A stretch of DNA of 6,721 nucleotides from Limnobacter sp. (GCA_012032215.1 JAAURO010000096.1:1-6721), one strand, 5' to 3'; counted from the first letter of the stretch, positions 1-6,242 are shown. A program made the numbers and translations. The notes: generated by a model from the sequence alone, not told the origin.

Positions 1-13
1 AATCACTCTTTAT

Positions 14-33
14 GGGTAGATTTAATTCTACCC
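14..33. other. Short perfect hairpin
   Basis: GGGTAGA at 14-20 and TCTACCC at 27-33 form a perfect 7-bp stem with a 6-base AT loop. No T-run follows on either strand, so a classical terminator is not supported. It may belong to the 3' end of a gene lying before the window. Confidence 0.35.
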
Positions 34-167
34 GACTGCTCCCGGATTGGGCCAAAAAACTGCCAAGGATATCGGCCTGATTAACCCAACAAAAGAAAAC
101 GCCCGAGCACGAACTATTTATTCACAAAAAACACTAACATTATGCAACGCGAGTATTTTTCTCTGCT

Positions 168-196
168 TTGTAACATCACCCCCTCGCCTCGATAAA
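168..196 (+). promoter_or_regulatory. Candidate sigma-70 promoter for the first precursor gene
   Basis: TTGTAA (168-173) and GATAAA (191-196) are separated by 17 bases, and each matches four of six consensus positions. Transcription would start near 203, leaving a leader of about 40 bases before the ATG at 245. This is a weak match and rests on spacing and position only. Confidence 0.3.
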
Positions 197-244
197 CAAG
201 CAACAGGCAAGTGCGTTTTAACCCGTTCCCGTAAGGAAATTACA

Positions 245-643
245 ATGAAAAATTCTGTTCATATTCTTGCCTCTGGCATGTTGGTGTTAGCTGGTTTTAG
301 CGCTGTGGCTGCTGAACAAACTCAGGTTGCCTCTCAGAGTGCTTCCATTCACTTTATGGCCGATGCCGATTTGGCAAAAATTCAGGCTGGAAAATTGAGC
401 TATGCCAAAAAGTTATCAGACTCTGCACTAAACGCTTACCTGGCTGCGCGCAAAGATGCGGCTCAATCCACTGGAGATTCCGCAGTTAAAGCCGCGCTGA
501 GCCAAATTGCAAATAAAAATGGTATACCGCTGGCAAAGTTAACTGATGCCGCATTGAAGAAAGAAACCGCTCGATTAAATGCCGCTACACAACTCAAAGC
601 AACACAAGCAGCAGTAAGAAAAGCGGCCTCTACTAAAAATTAA
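245..643 (+). CDS. Small exported precursor with double-glycine-like leader (paralogue 1)
   Basis: I do not recognise a named family. The 132-residue product begins with a Sec-type signal peptide (about residues 1-23, basic start, hydrophobic core, AVAA before the likely cleavage site), so it should reach the periplasm. Residues 37-49 read FMADADLAKIQAG. Counting the Gly as -1, they place Ile at -4, Leu at -7, Asp at -8 and Met at -12, the spacing of bacteriocin-type double-glycine leaders, here with Ala-Gly instead of Gly-Gly. The remaining 83 residues are rich in Ala, Lys and Gln, probably helical, with no cysteine. I chose the ATG at 245 over an upstream TTG (47) because AAGGAA lies at 233-238 with good spacing and the signal peptide starts there. 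A paralogue lies at 2625-2879, and the intervening C39 peptidase gene is the natural candidate for its processing. Coding sequence is confident; the processing role is inferred. Confidence 0.8.
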   Translation: MKNSVHILASGMLVLAGFSAVAAEQTQVASQSASIHFMADADLAKIQAGKLSYAKKLSDSALNAYLAARKDAAQSTGDSAVKAALSQIANKNGIPLAKLTDAALKKETARLNAATQLKATQAAVRKAASTKN

Positions 644-655
644 TAAACCGCAAAA

Positions 656-710
656 CACCCAAAGCTGCCAAGCCTGTTTGTGTGCAACACACCTTGGCAG
701 TATTTGGGTG
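656..710. terminator. Long hairpin between convergent genes, probable bidirectional terminator
   Basis: CACCCAAA-G-CTGCCAAG (656-672) pairs with CTTGGCAG-TA-TTTGGGTG (693-710). An inner GTGTG-CAA-CACAC (680-692) stacks directly on that stem, leaving a seven-base bulge on the left. It sits 13 bases past the stop of the + strand precursor gene and about 49 bases past the stop of the - strand peptidase gene. On the minus strand the stem is followed by TTTTG and AT-rich sequence, so termination of the peptidase operon is the better-supported direction. Confidence 0.65.
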
Positions 711-758
711 CCCATTCAAACACAGGTGCTTCTTACCGCTTATTAATAACACCCGCTG

Positions 759-1396
759 CTAACGCCTGGCAAAGGCTTGGGCAATGCGTTCTTGTGGCAA
801 TTGTGCAATCGGTTTCCCATCCTGAAACACCCAGGCGGCCACCATGGTCCAGTCTGTAAAAAGCTCTGGGGCAGAAAGCCACATTTCACCGCGCGAAGGG
901 TCGCTCACCCAGTGGTAGCCCTGGTAACGGCCATGCCACAGCACAAAGTGTTTTTCGTCGTCTTTGTTGGGGTCAATTGCAATTGCAAAATGGCAGGGCT
1001 GGCCATCTGCACCAAGGCTTCTTCGTGCGCCCAGCGTGTGGCATTCAGACTTAAGCCATAACGCACCAAAGTCAGCTTGAGATCCAGCAGTGAAAAACCA
1101 TTTTTGACGGCAGAAACCTGCCTTTCTGGCGGAACGGTTTGTATGAGTTCGGCAATCACTTTTTGCTCAGACCAATCCAATGGCGTGTACAGGCGCAGCA
1201 GCGCACCCATGACAGCAGCCCCGCACGACATGTCCAGCACCTGCGGAGGCACCATTTTGAAGCGGCTTTCCTGCCAGGTGGAGTTGCGTGTTTCCTGCAA
1301 ATTGCTGGAGGCCTTTGGTGCCTCAAACGGAAAAGCCAAGGCAAGCAAGCCGCTTAGCCAATGCCGCCGAGAAGGGTTGATGGGCTTAGATGCCAT
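759..1396 (-). CDS. C39-family cysteine peptidase, periplasmic; one-base frameshift as written
   Basis: C39 (papain-like) peptidases cut after double-glycine leader motifs. Read from the ATG at 1396, the protein has SRRHWL and a hydrophobic stretch (residues 9-25), an export signal with some Tat-like character. Gln52 and Cys58 follow in PPQVLDMSCGA, matching the family's oxyanion Gln six residues before the catalytic Cys-Gly. After residue 141 the frame is lost. One added base at the G-run 969-972 restores TPNKDDEKHFVLWHG, supplying catalytic His150, and then VSDPSRG with Asp166, the third catalytic residue. The repaired protein is about 212 residues with stop TAG at 759-761; as written, the upstream frame runs on to 905. 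The ATG lies 11 bases inside the 3' end of the barrel gene, so the two are probably translationally coupled. The fold and catalytic triad are well supported. Whether the frameshift is real is doubtful, and the substrates are inferred to be the two neighbouring precursors. Confidence 0.8.
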
Positions 1397-2264
1397 TGCC
1401 AAACGAAGAAGTCAAAGAAAACCGCAAGGTTGCACCATTTTCAAGGCCAGACAAAGGAACACGCAAGCTGGTGGACGCAATCAGGTTTGAGTCAATGGCG
1501 TAGTTAACACCCACACTGGCGCTGTACTGAGTTAAGCGGGCCTGCTGGCGTGAAACCCCCACACCACCAGAAATAGAGAAGCGGTGATTCACCACCAAAG
1601 CCACTCCCAAATCGCCATCTACCGTGTTGATATCTGGCGTGGTATCCAGAAAATCGCGCGTAACAGAAATACCGCCATACAGCGCGCTGGACTCCAAATC
1701 GCGGCTAAAGCGCACACCTGTGGAAAAGCTGGTGTAATCAAGGCTGGATTGCGACACTTGCCCCAAGCTGGTATTCAAAGTGAGCAAAGGCCAACTGGCT
1801 GACTGCGGCAACAACAAAAAAGAACCGCCTACGGTGGTGGCCGTGGTGCGGGATTTGTCAACCAGTTGCGGGGGAGTAGTGCTGGCAACGCCATCCACAT
1901 ACGTTCTGCTGTTGGAAAGGCTGGTGGAAAGCGACAAAGATAGCCGATTGCTGACCGATGCATCCACCGACACGGCCGCTCCAGTAGAGCGGGACGACAC
2001 CGGGAAAAGATTGACATTGTCATCGCTGGAAGAAACCGATGTGTCAATGGTGAGGTTGACACCACGGTCAAAAAAACTGCGCTGCGGGTCGGCATAGTCC
2101 GAAATACGCCGCTGCTCCAATTGCTCCCCAAAGGTTTGCTGCGGATTAGCAGCCCCCAATTCCGGGGGCTGTGTTTGCTGGGCATAGCCCCGTTCAAGCC
2201 CTGCAACCAGCAAAGCAAGAGCCAGCGTGCAGCGGGCCAGGGCGTGGAGTTTCTTGTTGTGCAT
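1386..2264 (-). CDS. Outer-membrane beta-barrel protein, partner of the C39 peptidase
   Basis: The 292-residue product starts with a signal peptide (about residues 1-28, cleavage likely after GYA). A polar, probably helical periplasmic segment follows (about 30-68, containing FGEQLEQRRISDYADPQRSF). The rest alternates hydrophobic and polar residues in short stretches, for example around 97-116, 142-168, 181-202, 217-236, 247-269 and 278-288. That is roughly 10-12 beta strands rich in Ser, Thr, Gly and Val, without cysteine in the mature part. The last strand ends in LRFSLTSSF, close to the aromatic-terminated strand typical of outer-membrane barrels. I cannot assign a named family. It overlaps the peptidase gene by 11 bases, so the two form an operon. 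By analogy with Fap loci, where a C39 peptidase accompanies an outer-membrane secretin-like barrel (FapF), it could export or display the processed precursors. A plain porin or surface protein is the alternative. Confidence 0.75.
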   Translation of the reverse strand: MHNKKLHALARCTLALALLVAGLERGYAQQTQPPELGAANPQQTFGEQLEQRRISDYADPQRSFFDRGVNLTIDTSVSSSDDNVNLFPVSSRSTGAAVSVDASVSNRLSLSLSTSLSNSRTYVDGVASTTPPQLVDKSRTTATTVGGSFLLLPQSASWPLLTLNTSLGQVSQSSLDYTSFSTGVRFSRDLESSALYGGISVTRDFLDTTPDINTVDGDLGVALVVNHRFSISGGVGVSRQQARLTQYSASVGVNYAIDSNLIASTSLRVPLSGLENGATLRFSLTSSFGNGI

Positions 2265-2624
2265 ACGGAATAAAACCTATTAATACGCATTCGGTTGGTT
2301 CAATTTAGCCCGGGCCTGCTTAAAAAACCTCCCCTTTCTTGCGCAACCCTGTGGGTGTTTCCATGGGGTTTTACAGCAAAGTGGGGAAGTTTTGCCTGCC
2401 TTGTCAAGGAGCGGCCCTAAATAATGCAAAATCGACTGCCTGAAAAAAAGTGGAAAAAAAGGAACTATCGTTACAAAAAAAGCACCTAAAATGCCGTATT
2501 CCAAACAAAAAAGCTCACATGCCGGATTTTCAAATGGCTGTGCGTGGTTTTTCAGCGGATTACATTGCTAGATTTATTTTAACAGTAAGATGTTATTTTT
2601 AACCGAATCCACCAGAGGTAAATA
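2265..2624. other. Divergent intergenic region between barrel operon and second precursor
   Basis: These 360 bases separate two divergent start codons and must carry both promoters. The middle (2430-2520) has several A-runs on the + strand, and the part next to 2625 is AT-rich. A perfect TTGACA on the minus strand (2407-2402) has no convincing -10 at 16-18 bases, and I could not fix a promoter for either gene. AGAGG (2614-2618) is a clear ribosome binding site for the + gene. The barrel gene has only a weak site. No convincing gene, repeat or RNA was seen. Confidence 0.5.
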
Positions 2625-2879
2625 ATGAAAAAACTGTCAAAAGTTGTAGTGTGTGGTTGTTTGGCCGTATTGGGAGCCCCCGCAGTGGCCGCCCAGGAAG
2701 CGCCAAAGGCTGAAACAACAAGCGTTCAGTTCATGTCGGATGCCGATCTGGCTAACACCGAGGCTGGGTTTACCAAAGCACAAGAGCGCAAAATAACAAA
2801 AGAGCTAACTCTGAGACGCGCCGCCAGGAATCTTGACTGGTATATAGCACAGCGTATAGTATGGCGGCCCAGAAATTAG
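2625..2879 (+). CDS. Small exported precursor with double-glycine-like leader (paralogue 2), cationic product
   Basis: This 84-residue product is a paralogue of the protein at 245-643. It has a signal peptide (about 1-23, also ending in AVAA) and FMSDADLANTEAG at residues 36-48, sharing FM-x-DADLA and the final Ala-Gly with its partner. If cut after Gly48, the product is a 36-residue peptide with 7 Arg, 3 Lys, 2 Glu, 1 Asp and 2 Trp, net charge about +7. That is quite unlike the long Ala/Lys-rich tail of paralogue 1. The ATG is supported by AGAGG six bases upstream. The gene ends 32 bases before fmt, at a place where many betaproteobacteria carry def. It may be a shortened or frame-disturbed copy, since the C-terminal part has no counterpart in paralogue 1. 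The signal peptide and motif are clear; an antimicrobial or signalling role is speculative. Confidence 0.72.
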   Translation: MKKLSKVVVCGCLAVLGAPAVAAQEAPKAETTSVQFMSDADLANTEAGFTKAQERKITKELTLRRAARNLDWYIAQRIVWRPRN

Positions 2880-2911
2880 GCCAATAAAGCCACGCGCCGT
2901 TTTCATTCCTG

Positions 2912-3970
2912 ATGCACACACCGTTCACAGCGCTTCACATTGCTTTTGCAGGCACCCCGGAATTTGCCGCCGTGGCTTTGCGTGCCATTTTGCAAGCCGG
3001 GTTTTCGGTCGGGCTGGTGCTCACCCAACCCGACCGCCCAGCGGGCCGAGGTATGAAACTTGGCCCCTCGCCGGTTAAAGCCGTGGCCCTTGAACACCGC
3101 ATTGCCACCTTGCAGCCCGAAAGTTTGCGCAAAGGCCCGCTGGCCGAGCAAGCCCTGACAGCCTTGCGCACGGGCGCTGCCGGCACCCCGTTTAATGTGC
3201 TGGTCGTAGCCGCCTATGGGCTTATTTTGCCGCAGGAGGTGCTAAATATCCCCCAGCACGGCTGCCTGAACATTCATGCCAGTCTGTTGCCTCGTTGGCG
3301 CGGTGCGGCGCCCATTCACCGCTGCCTGGAAGCAGGCGATACCCACACCGGCGTGGACATCATGCGCATGGAAGCGGGACTGGATACCGGCCCCGTCTGC
3401 CTGGAAAAACGCTTGGCGATTGCCCCTACCGACACCACCGCCACGCTGCACGATGCGCTGGCCACATTGGGCGGGCAGGCGATTGTAGAAGCGCTTCACA
3501 CCTTGCAACATGGCGACCTTACTGGCGGCCTTGTCTTTAAACCCCAAGCCGCAGAAGGCATTACCTACGCCCACAAAGTGCTTAAAGCCGAGGCAGCTAT
3601 TAACTGGCAGCAGCCTGCACAAGTGCTGCACCGCAAACTGCGCGCTTTCGACCCCTTTCCGGGTTGCCACACGCTGTTTAATGGCAGTGGCAGCAATGGC
3701 AGTGGCCACCAAGGCGAATTGCTAAAATGCTTTGCTCCCCGCTTGCAAAGCAGCGCAGAAGCCGCTGCCTTTGCACAAACAGGACGGGCAGCACAAGCCG
3801 GTCAGCTTCTGGCCGTGACCCCCGAAGGCGTGTGGGTGCAGTGTGCCGACACCCCGCTGCTTGTTCAAACCCTGCAAAGGCCCGGCGCACGCCGCACACC
3901 AGCACAGCAGGTGGCATGTGCGCTGGGTATGAAACCGGGCTTGGTGTTGGCGGGGGGGCAGGACGCGTAG
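2912..3970 (+). CDS. fmt: Methionyl-tRNA formyltransferase
   Basis: Fmt transfers a formyl group from 10-formyl-tetrahydrofolate to initiator Met-tRNA in the cytoplasm. The 352-residue product shows the N-terminal formyltransferase domain (about 8-215) with FAGTPEFA (12-19), LTQPDRPAGRG (37-47) and NIHASLLPRWRGAAPI (120-135). LDTGP (157-161) follows. Asn120, His122 and Asp158 keep the spacing of the catalytic Asn106, His108 and Asp144 of the E. coli enzyme. A C-terminal tRNA-binding domain follows (about 235-345, with RAFDPFPG at 244-251). The protein is some 30 residues longer than usual, partly through a Gly/Ser/Asn-rich loop at 257-266 and an Ala-rich stretch at 280-296. No good ribosome binding site precedes the ATG, but conserved sequence begins at residue 8, so the start cannot lie far away. 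The usual partner def is not adjacent. Confidence 0.96.
   Translation: MHTPFTALHIAFAGTPEFAAVALRAILQAGFSVGLVLTQPDRPAGRGMKLGPSPVKAVALEHRIATLQPESLRKGPLAEQALTALRTGAAGTPFNVLVVAAYGLILPQEVLNIPQHGCLNIHASLLPRWRGAAPIHRCLEAGDTHTGVDIMRMEAGLDTGPVCLEKRLAIAPTDTTATLHDALATLGGQAIVEALHTLQHGDLTGGLVFKPQAAEGITYAHKVLKAEAAINWQQPAQVLHRKLRAFDPFPGCHTLFNGSGSNGSGHQGELLKCFAPRLQSSAEAAAFAQTGRAAQAGQLLAVTPEGVWVQCADTPLLVQTLQRPGARRTPAQQVACALGMKPGLVLAGGQDA
3680..3706 (+). repeat. Short direct repeat inside fmt
   Basis: AATGGCAGTGGC occurs at 3680-3691 and again at 3695-3706, a period of 15 bases. It encodes NGSG-S-NGSG in a loop of the C-terminal domain and keeps the reading frame. A small in-frame duplication probably lengthened this loop. 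Confidence 0.6.
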
Positions 3971-3981
3971 TTTTCCCGCCA
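3948..3981. terminator. Possible weak hairpin at the fmt / toxin convergence
   Basis: TGGCGGG (3948-3954) pairs perfectly with CCCGCCA (3975-3981), and the intervening GGGG and TTTT could add G-U pairs in RNA. It spans the fmt stop codon and lies just outside the toxin stop. There is no clean T-run, so terminator function is uncertain. Only 13 bases separate the two stop codons. Confidence 0.3.
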
Positions 3982-3983
3982 TA

Positions 3984-4730
3984 TTAAACGGCTGGCCGAG
4001 CAAACTTGCCTTGGATTAAAAATGCTCTTTTTTCAAAGTGCTGAAGGCTTTTGTTGGTTTTACAATAAAAAGAGAGCGTCTCGCCTTCAATTGCACACAA
4101 CCAGGGTGTGGTTTCCCGCGGTTCTTTTGTGCCGAAAGCCTTGGGTGTAAAAAGCCCATAGTTCAGCCCGCCTTCAGGGCATCTTGCCGAGGGGTACGAA
4201 AATGCCTGCACGTCAAGGGCGCGCATGCGTTCACCCAACTGCTGCGTGGCAGCATAGGAGGTAGGGCTGCACAACACACGGACAAAACCGCCAAACGGAG
4301 GCAACTCCAGTGCCAAGGCTTGGGCTGCTTTTATCTTGCCGGTAAATTCGGTGTGATTGGACTTAACCGGCTGGGGAAAGGGTAGCTGCATGGCCTCAAC
4401 AAACACAAAGCGATAAAAAGCAGCCTCCCACAGCATGGTATTGGCAGAAGCGGAGCCATAAAAAATACCCGGCAGCAAAGCACTTCCAAATCTGGAACCC
4501 CAGCGCAAGGGTGGGTAGCGAAAGGGCGTAGCAAACAAATAGTGCAACCCAGCACACTCGGGTGGCAATTTGGGTTTGGATTCTTCCAGCATGTCTTCCA
4601 GTACAGCTTGTTCATCCAGATTTTCCACCAAAGAGTTGGTGGCAACTTCTTCTTGTGATTCCACCAAGCGATGAAATGTTGCTTCCAAAGGCCGCAAATC
4701 AGAAGCCTTGGGGGCGGCAATTGCCGGCAT
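3984..4730 (-). CDS. RES-domain toxin of a RES-Xre toxin-antitoxin module
   Basis: RES toxins of the MbcT/ParT type act on NAD+ or modify metabolic enzymes in the cytoplasm and arrest growth when free of antitoxin. The 248-residue product has an acidic N-terminal segment (about 20-55, HRLVESQEEVATNSLV then EQAVLEDMLEESKPKLPP). The RES core follows: ATPFRYPPLRWGSRFG (67-82), GIFYGSAS (88-95), WEAAFYR (101-107) and SYPSARCPEGGLNYGLF (178-194). Candidate family residues are Arg71 or Arg80, Tyr91, Glu102 and Ser181. The ATG at 4730 was chosen over an in-frame upstream start at 4787. It lies one base after the antitoxin stop and is preceded by GAGGGA with suitable spacing, while the longer start would sit well inside the antitoxin gene. 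Translation is therefore coupled to the antitoxin. The toxin appears complete and uninterrupted. Confidence 0.92.
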   Translation of the reverse strand: MPAIAAPKASDLRPLEATFHRLVESQEEVATNSLVENLDEQAVLEDMLEESKPKLPPECAGLHYLFATPFRYPPLRWGSRFGSALLPGIFYGSASANTMLWEAAFYRFVFVEAMQLPFPQPVKSNHTEFTGKIKAAQALALELPPFGGFVRVLCSPTSYAATQQLGERMRALDVQAFSYPSARCPEGGLNYGLFTPKAFGTKEPRETTPWLCAIEGETLSFYCKTNKSLQHFEKRAFLIQGKFARPAV

Positions 4731-4731
4731 G

Positions 4732-5097
4732 TCAGTTTTTCCCTCGAATGGCATCCAGGTAAGACAGCACACCAACCAGGCCCGCAATGGTTTTCATGGC
4801 TTGCAAAGGTGCCTGGTTGGCAAAGTGCTGGTTGGCGGTGGTAAGCCAATGTGTCATGTTGGCCAGATTGCCGCCCAACAAAGCAAACAGCGCGCGGTAG
4901 CATCTGATAAAATACAAAGCCAGTTCGCCTTCTTTAGAAACAGGGTCTATTTGGCCACGGCTGATTGCCGTGCGGTCTTTGCCGATTATTTCAGCCAGTT
5001 GGGCTTGAGTCAGCCCCAGCGCCTCAATGGCCTTGCGCAGTGCTTGGTTTAAAACCATTTTGCGATCGGGTTGATCTTTTTTTAACGCATCTGCCAT
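4732..5097 (-). CDS. Xre/MbcA/ParS-type antitoxin with toxin-binding C-terminus
   Basis: The 121-residue protein neutralises the RES toxin encoded directly downstream and probably represses the operon. It has a helix-turn-helix at about residues 28-48 (GLTQAQLAEIIGKDRTAISR). The C-terminal part (about 66-118) fits the MbcA/ParS/Xre toxin-binding domain: ALFALLGGN, the Trp of MTHWL, an NQHF turn, APLQAM and a terminal GLVGVLSYLDAIRG helix. The ATG at 5097 has GAGG six bases upstream (5104-5107, minus strand). Antitoxin-first order and a one-base gap to the toxin match known RES-Xre operons. Two palindromes upstream (5124-5138 and 5142-5158) are its likely binding sites. Confidence 0.92.
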   Translation of the reverse strand: MADALKKDQPDRKMVLNQALRKAIEALGLTQAQLAEIIGKDRTAISRGQIDPVSKEGELALYFIRCYRALFALLGGNLANMTHWLTTANQHFANQAPLQAMKTIAGLVGVLSYLDAIRGKN

Positions 5098-5123
5098 TAT
5101 GGCCCTCGGTTAAAAGTGCATTT

Positions 5124-5138
5124 TGCTCAAATTTAGCA
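5124..5138. promoter_or_regulatory. Candidate operator 1 of the toxin-antitoxin operon
   Basis: TGCTCAAATTTAGCA is an imperfect palindrome centred on 5131, with one mismatched pair. It shares the CAAATT core and layout with the palindrome centred on 5150, about two helical turns away. It lies 27 bases before the antitoxin ATG, where repressor binding would block transcription. Confidence 0.55.
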
Positions 5139-5141
5139 TAA

Positions 5142-5158
5142 ATGTGCAAATTACACAT
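5142..5158. promoter_or_regulatory. Candidate operator 2 of the toxin-antitoxin operon
   Basis: ATGTGCAAATTACACAT is a 17-bp palindrome with a single mismatched pair, centred on 5150. With the site centred on 5131 it gives a shared pattern TGYKCAAATTWMRCA. The two centres are 19 bases apart, compatible with cooperative binding of antitoxin dimers on one face of the DNA. A matching -35/-10 pair could not be fixed with confidence. Confidence 0.6.
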
Positions 5159-5323
5159 CACTCCAAGGTGGTATAGCGGGAAAGATGTAATATGGCATAG
5201 TCGGCGCGGCCTTGTGCGCAAACCTGGTGCTTTGGAGCCATGGCGCTGTGGGGTGTGGCTTTCGGCTATAGCGTGCGCACTGGGTATGGAACCGGGCCAG
5301 GCTTTGGGAGTCTAATCGTTCGC

Positions 5324-5352
5324 CTTGAAAAGCGCTTTACCGCGCCTATCTA
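5324..5352 (+). promoter_or_regulatory. Candidate sigma-32 heat-shock promoter of htpX
   Basis: CTTGAAA (5324-5330) matches the sigma-32 -35 element exactly. After 13 bases GCCTATCTA (5344-5352) resembles the -10 element CCCCATNTA, with two mismatches. Transcription would start near 5359, giving a leader of about 27 bases before the htpX ATG at 5386. HtpX is a known heat-shock protease in E. coli, which makes the match biologically plausible. The same TTGAAA with TATCTA after 16 bases could serve sigma-70 weakly. Confidence 0.55.
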
Positions 5353-5385
5353 TTACAACGTCTTTGGTAAAGGATTAAACCCACC

Positions 5386-6242
5386 ATGTTTAACTGGATG
5401 AAAACTTTCATGCTGATGGCCGCCATTGTGGCGCTGTTCATGACCATTGGCGGCATGATAGGCGGACAAAGCGGCATGATGCTTGCTCTGGGCTTTGCCC
5501 TGATCATGAACCTTGGCGCCTACTGGTTCTCCGACAAACTGGTTTTGCGCATGTACAATGCCCGCGAAGCCGATGCCCATTCAGCCCCCGAGTTTTACGC
5601 CATGGTGCAAGAATTGGCAGGCAAGGCGGGGCTGCCCATGCCGCGCGTGTACGTTATTGAAGACCCCTCCCCCAACGCCTTTGCCACAGGGCGTAACCCG
5701 GAAAATGCCGCCGTAGCCGCCACCACCGGCATTATGCGCGTGCTTTCCGCCCGCGAATTGCGTGGTGTCATGGCGCACGAACTAGCCCACGTGCAACACC
5801 GAGACATTTTAATTTCCACCATCTCGGCCACCATGGCGGGTGCCATTTCAGCCTTGGCCAATTTCGCCCTGTTTTTTGGTGGACGCAACCAGGATGGCCA
5901 GCCCTCCAACCCAATTGCAGGCATTGCCGTGGCCATTCTGGCGCCTTTGGCCGCCAGCCTGATACAAATGGCCATTTCGCGCGCCCGCGAATACGAAGCA
6001 GACCGGGGCGGTGCCGAAATCTGCGGCGACCCCGCCGCGCTGGCCGCTGCCCTGGAAAAATCCACCACCATGCCAAAGGCGTGCCTTTTCGCACCACCGA
6101 GGCTCACCCTGAAACCGCACAAATGATGATCATGAACCCACTTTCGGGCAAACAAATGTCCAGCCTGTTTTCCACCCACCCGCCTACTGAAGAACGCGTT
6201 GCCCGGCTGCAAAACATGGCCCGCACTGGCACCTATTCGTGA
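5386..6242 (+). CDS. htpX: HtpX membrane zinc metalloprotease; one-base frameshift as written
   Basis: HtpX is an M48-family protease of the inner membrane that degrades misfolded membrane proteins alongside FtsH. Membrane segments lie at about residues 7-25, 30-48, 146-165 and 176-196. The zinc site is HELAH (His131, Glu132, His135) with REYEAD at 201-206 providing the third ligand, probably Glu202. As written the frame breaks after residue 225 and ends at 6126 with a foreign tail. Adding one A to the A-run 6056-6060 restores [18 protein letters not shown] and the normal C-terminus ending at TGA 6240-6242. This gives 285 residues, the usual family length. AAAGGA (5369-5374) lies 11 bases before the ATG. 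The stop overlaps a GTG at 6239, a likely start of rsmB. The identity is certain; the frameshift is most likely a sequencing or assembly error, since the downstream frame is fully conserved. Confidence 0.93.

Noticed and set aside
47..244. N-terminal extension of the first precursor from a TTG
   Set aside because: The ATG at 245 has a ribosome binding site and begins a clear signal peptide; the extension would bury it and has no domain-like sequence.
945..985. Programmed -1 frameshift in the C39 gene
   Set aside because: No X-XXY-YYZ slippery heptamer in the correct frame and no strong following hairpin; a lost homopolymer base is simpler.
2402..2407. Perfect TTGACA on the minus strand upstream of the barrel gene
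   Set aside because: No acceptable -10 hexamer lies 16-18 bases downstream, so it was not called a promoter.
2280..2504. 74-codon minus-strand open frame in the divergent intergenic region
   Set aside because: Composition is irregular, no ribosome binding site was seen, and it occupies the space needed for two divergent promoters.
2835..2886. Alternative frame end STAYSMAAQKLGQ for the second precursor
   Set aside because: That frame is closed by a TGA just upstream and no single homopolymer repair joins it cleanly to the precursor, so it remains a chance reading.
5240..5401. 53-codon open frame running into htpX
   Set aside because: It lacks a properly spaced ribosome binding site, overlaps the htpX start and contains the likely htpX promoter; it resembles no known protein.
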